A stretch of DNA of 6,771 bases, from contig JAGNOB010000098.1 of NCBI GenBank assembly GCA_017990305.1, positions 1 to 6,771 of the forward strand, in the 5' to 3' direction. Position numbers and translations under genes: made by a program. This DNA is from Leucobacter sp. (GTDB taxonomy: Bacteria > Actinomycetota > Actinomycetes > Actinomycetales > Microbacteriaceae). Below are positions 3,558 to 6,771 of the stretch, piece after piece (positions within the stretch are counted from its first letter, which is position 1; every line of letters starts with the position of its first letter). The notes under the pieces were generated by a model. That model made no database searches, was not told the DNA's origin, and saw only the letters and a list, made by a program, of their open reading frames with translations.

Positions 3558-5647
3558 CGTTTCGCACCTTCCGTGGCCGTTGCCGCCGATTGTAATTCGC
3601 TATCCTCTGAGCCCTCGCCCGTAGCCGCCGGAATCACCTCGGCGAGTACCTCGTTCGCTCCGACCTGCTGGCCGGCCGTAACCCGCAGCACGAGGCTGCC
3701 GTCGACCGGGGCGCGGAGCACGTGTTCCATCTTCATCGCCTCGACGCTCAGCACGGGCTGTCCCGCCGATACGCTCTCGCCGTCTGCCGCGTGAATCGCG
3801 ACGACCGCGCCTGGCATGGGCGACAGCAGCTCGGGGGCCGCAGCGTCGCTACGTGCGACACGTTCAAGAACGACATCCTCAAACCGCCATGCAGCGCCGT
3901 CGCTCGCGAGGCGGAGCGCCCCGTCGATGCTGCCGCCACGCGAGCTCACCGCACGCTGATCGAACACGAACTGTACGCGTGAGCTCCGGCCATCGAGATG
4001 CACCTGCGCGGTGCCCGGGCTTTCGAGCCTGACGCTTGCTGGCCGCCACGCGCCGTCATCAATTCGCACTCGGGCGTCCCGCGGAGTGCCCGCGACGAAC
4101 ACCGTGCGCGTTGTGTCGGCACTCCCGGCCCCGCTTCCAGCGACGCGGAGTCGGAAGCGGGCGGCAGAGTGCTCGCCAAGACGCCAGCCGAGGCCCGCGG
4201 CTCCGGGCGCGTGTGCCGCAACCTCGCGTGCGTGCAGCACGAGCGCAGCAGCCGCAAAAGCGTCATCATCGGCGTCGCGGAACGCGAGGCCGCCGGTGAC
4301 GCGCTCAATGAGGGCCGTATCAAGCAGACCAGCGCGAACGTCAACGTCCCCGAGCAGCAGTCGAAGAAACTCGACGTTCGTGTCGACACCGAGAGTCACG
4401 GTCTCCGAGAGCGCACCCTGCAACAACCGGATGGCGCCGGCACGGTCGCTCGCCCACGTGATGACCTTCGCGAGCATTGGGTCGTAGTCGGAGCTGATGC
4501 GCGACCCCTCGGTGAGCGCAGCGTCGACTCGGATCCCAGCCCCAGCTGGCAGCGATACTGACTCGAGGATGCCGCCTGTCGGCAGGAAGCCTGCGCGCGG
4601 ATCCTCGGCGTAAATGCGGGCCTCGATCGAGTGGCCGGTGATCCGCACGTCGTCTTGGGTGATGCCGAGCGGTTCGCCCGCTGCGACGCGCAGCTGCGCA
4701 GCGACGAGATCCACCCCTGTCACCTCCTCGGTGACGGGGTGTTCGACCTGGAGCCTGGTATTCATCTCCATGAACGCGAACTCTTCTGGGTCGTCTGCCG
4801 ACACGATGAACTCGACAGTGCCGACACCCAGGTAGTTGACGCTGCGCGCGGTCTCGACGGCCGCCTCCGCGAGCCTCGCCCGTAATTCGTCGGTGAGGTT
4901 CGGAGCCGGGGCTTCCTCGATAACCTTCTGGTGGCGTCGCTGCAGCGAGCACTCGCGCTCACCAAGGTGCAGTACGGTGCCGTGGCTGTCGGCGACAACC
5001 TGCACTTCGATGTGCCGTGGCCGGGCAATGAGCCGTTCAAGGAAGAGCGTGTCATCGCCGAACGAGGCCTTTGCCTCACGCCTAGCGGTCGCGAGTGCGG
5101 CCGGCAGATCCTCCGCACGATCGACGGCATGCATCCCTTTGCCGCCACCGCCGGCGGCAGGCTTCACGAGCACTGGGAACGTGAGGCCTGCGGATCGAGC
5201 GACAAGCTCGTCGTTGTCGAGCCCCGGTTCCGAGACTCCCGGTACAACCGGCACGCCGCGCACCGACACACGCTCGCGGGCGCGGATCTTGTCGCCCATA
5301 ACCTCAAGCGCCTCGACGCTGGGCCCAACAAACACGATTCCAGCTTCGGCGCATGCAAGCGCGAGCGCTGGCTGCTCCGACAGGAAGCCGTAGCCGGGAT
5401 GGATCGCTTCGGCTCCGGTCGCCTTCGCGGCGGCGATGATCTGCTGCACGCTCAGGTAGCCGCCGGCAGATCCTGGCTCGGTGCCGTCAAGCGCAACCGC
5501 CGTGTCAGCGAGCCTGACGTGCGGCGCGTCAGCGTCAGCATCGCTGAAGACGGCGACTGAGCGTACGCCGAGCTCGCGCAGCGTCTTGATAATCCTGCAG
5601 GCGATCTCGCCGCGGTTTGCAATAAGTACTGAAGAGAACATTGCCAT
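3554..5647 (-). CDS. accA1: Acyl-CoA (methylcrotonoyl-CoA) carboxylase alpha subunit: biotin carboxylase plus biotin carrier domain
   Basis: A 697-residue protein that carboxylates its own biotin with ATP and bicarbonate for the AccD1 partner. Domains: biotin carboxylase N-terminal FSSVLIANRGEIACRI (4-19) and IHPGYGFLSE (82-91); ATP-grasp with MGDK (K120), VLVKPAAGGGGKGMH (159-173), RRHQK (K241), E279, MEMNTRLQVEHPVTE (293-307: E294, N296, R298); C-terminal part GIR (R373) and SSDYDPMLAKV (385-395). A less conserved bridging region (about 450-605) joins a biotinyl domain with VEAMKMEH (635-642), biotinylated lysine K639. All expected catalytic residues are present. The start is taken at ATG 5647, which overlaps the accD1 stop by one base (TGATG); ATG 5641 two codons later is the alternative. 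The frame is open further upstream but that part is antisense-like noise inside accD1. A roughly 25-residue acidic tail follows the biotinyl domain. Length is slightly above the usual 650-680. Confidence 0.95.
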   Translation of the reverse strand: MAMFSSVLIANRGEIACRIIKTLRELGVRSVAVFSDADADAPHVRLADTAVALDGTEPGSAGGYLSVQQIIAAAKATGAEAIHPGYGFLSEQPALALACAEAGIVFVGPSVEALEVMGDKIRARERVSVRGVPVVPGVSEPGLDNDELVARSAGLTFPVLVKPAAGGGGKGMHAVDRAEDLPAALATARREAKASFGDDTLFLERLIARPRHIEVQVVADSHGTVLHLGERECSLQRRHQKVIEEAPAPNLTDELRARLAEAAVETARSVNYLGVGTVEFIVSADDPEEFAFMEMNTRLQVEHPVTEEVTGVDLVAAQLRVAAGEPLGITQDDVRITGHSIEARIYAEDPRAGFLPTGGILESVSLPAGAGIRVDAALTEGSRISSDYDPMLAKVITWASDRAGAIRLLQGALSETVTLGVDTNVEFLRLLLGDVDVRAGLLDTALIERVTGGLAFRDADDDAFAAAALVLHAREVAAHAPGAAGLGWRLGEHSAARFRLRVAGSGAGSADTTRTVFVAGTPRDARVRIDDGAWRPASVRLESPGTAQVHLDGRSSRVQFVFDQRAVSSRGGSIDGALRLASDGAAWRFEDVVLERVARSDAAAPELLSPMPGAVVAIHAADGESVSAGQPVLSVEAMKMEHVLRAPVDGSLVLRVTAGQQVGANEVLAEVIPAATGEGSEDSELQSAATATEGAKR
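3567..3572 (-). promoter_or_regulatory. Strong Shine-Dalgarno GGAAGG for the MaoC gene
   Basis: GGAAGG on the minus strand lies nine bases before the ATG at 3557, inside the 3' end of accA1. It is the clearest ribosome binding site in the operon. It suggests that the hydratase gene can initiate independently as well as by coupling. Confidence 0.6.
4712..4741. repeat. Inverted repeat over the conserved HPVTEEVTGV codons of accA1
   Basis: CACCCC (4712-4717) and GTCACC (4719-4724) pair with GGTGAC (4730-4735) and GGGGTG (4736-4741). This makes 12 base pairs with one bulged T and a TCCTC loop. The codons encode the conserved biotin carboxylase motif HPVTEEVTGV, whose palindromic character is largely a consequence of the protein sequence written in GC-rich codons. 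Confidence 0.5.
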
Positions 5648-6771
5648 CACATCCGAAAGATTCCGTAGCCGGTGTCCGCGAGCGGCGCCCGCGAGACGGT
5701 GTCGAGCGCGAGGCCAAGCACCCCGCGGGTGTCGAGCGGATCGATGATTCCGTCGTCCCACAGACGCGCGCTCGCGTAGCGCGCGTCGCTCTGCTCGGCG
5801 AAACGCTCGAGGGTGGGCCGACTGAACTCGGCCTCCTCTTCGGCGGTCCAAGTGCCGCCGCGGGCCTCGATCTGGTCCCGCTTCACGGTTGCGAGCACGG
5901 AGGCCGCCTGCGGGCCACCCATCACGCCGATCTTTGACGTTGGCCACATCCAGAGGAAGCGCGGCGAGTAGGCGCGGCCGCTCATTGCGTAGTTGCCGGC
6001 GCCGAAAGATCCACCGACGATCACCGTCAGCTTCGGCACACGGGCACACGCGACCGCGGTGACCATCTTTGCGCCGTGCTTGGCGATGCCGCCGCGCTCA
6101 TACTCGCGGCCAACCATGAACCCCGAGAGGTTCTGTAGGAACACGAGGGGGATCTTGCGCGTATCGCACAGCTGCACGAAGTGCGCACCCTTCTGCGCGG
6201 ACTCTGCGAACAGCACGCCATTGTTCGCGATGATTCCGACCGGATGCCCCTCGATGCGCGCGAAGCCTGTCACGAGTGTCGACCCGAAGTCGCGCTTGAA
6301 TTCGTGGAAGCGGCTGCCGTCGACGATGCGTGAGATGATCTCGCGCGCATCGTACGGCTGTTGCGGCTCGGGCGGGACGACGCCGTAGAGCTGGCTCGGA
6401 TCGACCGCGGGCTCCTCAGGCTCCTCCACCGCCCAGGCGCGCGGCGCGGGTGCGGGGAGCTGCGCGATGATGTCGCGCACGATCTCGAGCGCGTGCTCGT
6501 CGTTCTCCGCGAGGTGGTCGGCGACGCCGGAGTCGCGGGTGTGGGTGACGCCGCCACCGAGCTCCTCTGCGCTTACGACCTCGCCGGTCGCGGCCTTCAC
6601 GAGCGGCGGGCCGCCGAGGAAGATGGTGCCCTGCTCGCGCACGATGACGACCTCGTCACTCATCGCCGGCACGTACGCGCCACCCGCGGTGCTCGACCCC
6701 ATCACCGCGGCAATCTGCGCGATGCCGCGCGCCGACATGCGCGCCTGGTTGAAGAAGATCCGGCCGAAGTG
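5647..6771 (-). CDS. accD1: Methylcrotonoyl-CoA carboxylase beta (carboxyltransferase) subunit, N-terminus cut off
   Basis: The frame is open to the right edge; 374 residues are visible out of an expected 530-540, so about 160 N-terminal residues lie outside. The visible part begins [13 protein letters not shown] and holds the rest of the N-terminal crotonase-like half with the oxyanion stretch [18 protein letters not shown] and [23 protein letters not shown] written as adjoining motifs, then [10 protein letters not shown]. The C-terminal half follows after an EEPEEP linker: [52 protein letters not shown] and FLWMWP. These point to methylcrotonoyl-CoA carboxylase beta rather than propionyl- or acetyl-CoA carboxylase. 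With AccA1 it would carboxylate 3-methylcrotonyl-CoA to 3-methylglutaconyl-CoA in leucine degradation. Its TGA overlaps the accA1 ATG by one base, so subunit synthesis is likely coupled. Geranyl-CoA carboxylase is a less likely alternative. Confidence 0.92.
   Translation of the reverse strand, partial: HFGRIFFNQARMSARGIAQIAAVMGSSTAGGAYVPAMSDEVVIVREQGTIFLGGPPLVKAATGEVVSAEELGGGVTHTRDSGVADHLAENDEHALEIVRDIIAQLPAPAPRAWAVEEPEEPAVDPSQLYGVVPPEPQQPYDAREIISRIVDGSRFHEFKRDFGSTLVTGFARIEGHPVGIIANNGVLFAESAQKGAHFVQLCDTRKIPLVFLQNLSGFMVGREYERGGIAKHGAKMVTAVACARVPKLTVIVGGSFGAGNYAMSGRAYSPRFLWMWPTSKIGVMGGPQAASVLATVKRDQIEARGGTWTAEEEAEFSRPTLERFAEQSDARYASARLWDDGIIDPLDTRGVLGLALDTVSRAPLADTGYGIFRM

Noticed and set aside
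4931..5560. 209-codon open frame antisense to the biotin carboxylase domain
   Set aside because: It is antisense to the conserved ATP-grasp region; long antisense frames are expected where the codon bias of GC-rich DNA suppresses stops.
5648..6049. Upstream extension of the biotin carboxylase reading frame by 134 codons
   Set aside because: It lies in an alternative frame within accD1, is Arg/Ala-rich noise typical of off-frame high-GC DNA, and the biotin carboxylase fold begins right at FSSVLIANRGE after the 5647 ATG.
1..6771. Mobile element, phage, CRISPR or defence system
   Set aside because: No transposase, integrase, terminal repeats, spacer-repeat periodicity or defence domains are seen; the genes are metabolic or regulatory with uniform base composition.

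Overview
The window is high-GC, densely coded DNA with ATGA-type gene overlaps and GC-ending codons. It looks like the chromosome of a high-GC actinobacterium. A Microbacteriaceae-like source is my guess from general protein character only; there is no rRNA or other phylogenetic marker to test it. I see no mobile element, CRISPR array, tRNA or rRNA.

Left part (1-1432, plus strand). The window opens inside a small membrane protein of the DUF2975 type (start lies off the left edge). It overlaps by ATGA a 78-residue YozG-like Cro/CI helix-turn-helix protein, a common two-gene pairing. After an 81-base intergenic stretch with operator-like inverted repeats and a -10-like TACGAT comes a TetR-family repressor whose ATG at 842 may be read from a leaderless transcript.

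Right part (1429-6771, minus strand, transcribed right to left). Five tightly packed genes form one apparent operon: methylcrotonoyl-CoA carboxylase carboxyltransferase (beta) subunit (cut by the right edge), its biotin-carboxylase/biotin-carrier alpha subunit, a MaoC-like hot-dog hydratase, a CitE/HpcH-type beta-hydroxyacyl-CoA lyase, and a Nudix hydrolase. The first three junctions overlap by 1-4 bases and the last has a 3-base gap. The gene content matches the mycobacterial accD1-accA1-(fadE19)-maoC-citE leucine-degradation locus, without an acyl-CoA dehydrogenase between accA1 and maoC. The probable pathway is: 3-methylcrotonyl-CoA is carboxylated to 3-methylglutaconyl-CoA, hydrated to HMG-CoA (MaoC-like candidate), and cleaved to acetoacetate and acetyl-CoA (CitE-like candidate). 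The Nudix protein has an interrupted Nudix box resembling NUDT19/RP2-type CoA diphosphatases, so it may trim CoA or acyl-CoA.

The TetR gene runs tail to tail into the Nudix gene, the two stop codons sharing the tetramer CTAG (1429-1432). Its C-terminal domain and position make it the likely regulator of the catabolic operon. Nothing here is a clearly new system. The points most worth a second look are the Nudix gene in a leucine operon, the MaoC+CitE route in place of classical enoyl-CoA hydratase and HMG-CoA lyase, the TetR promoter, and several strong hairpins inside coding sequence.
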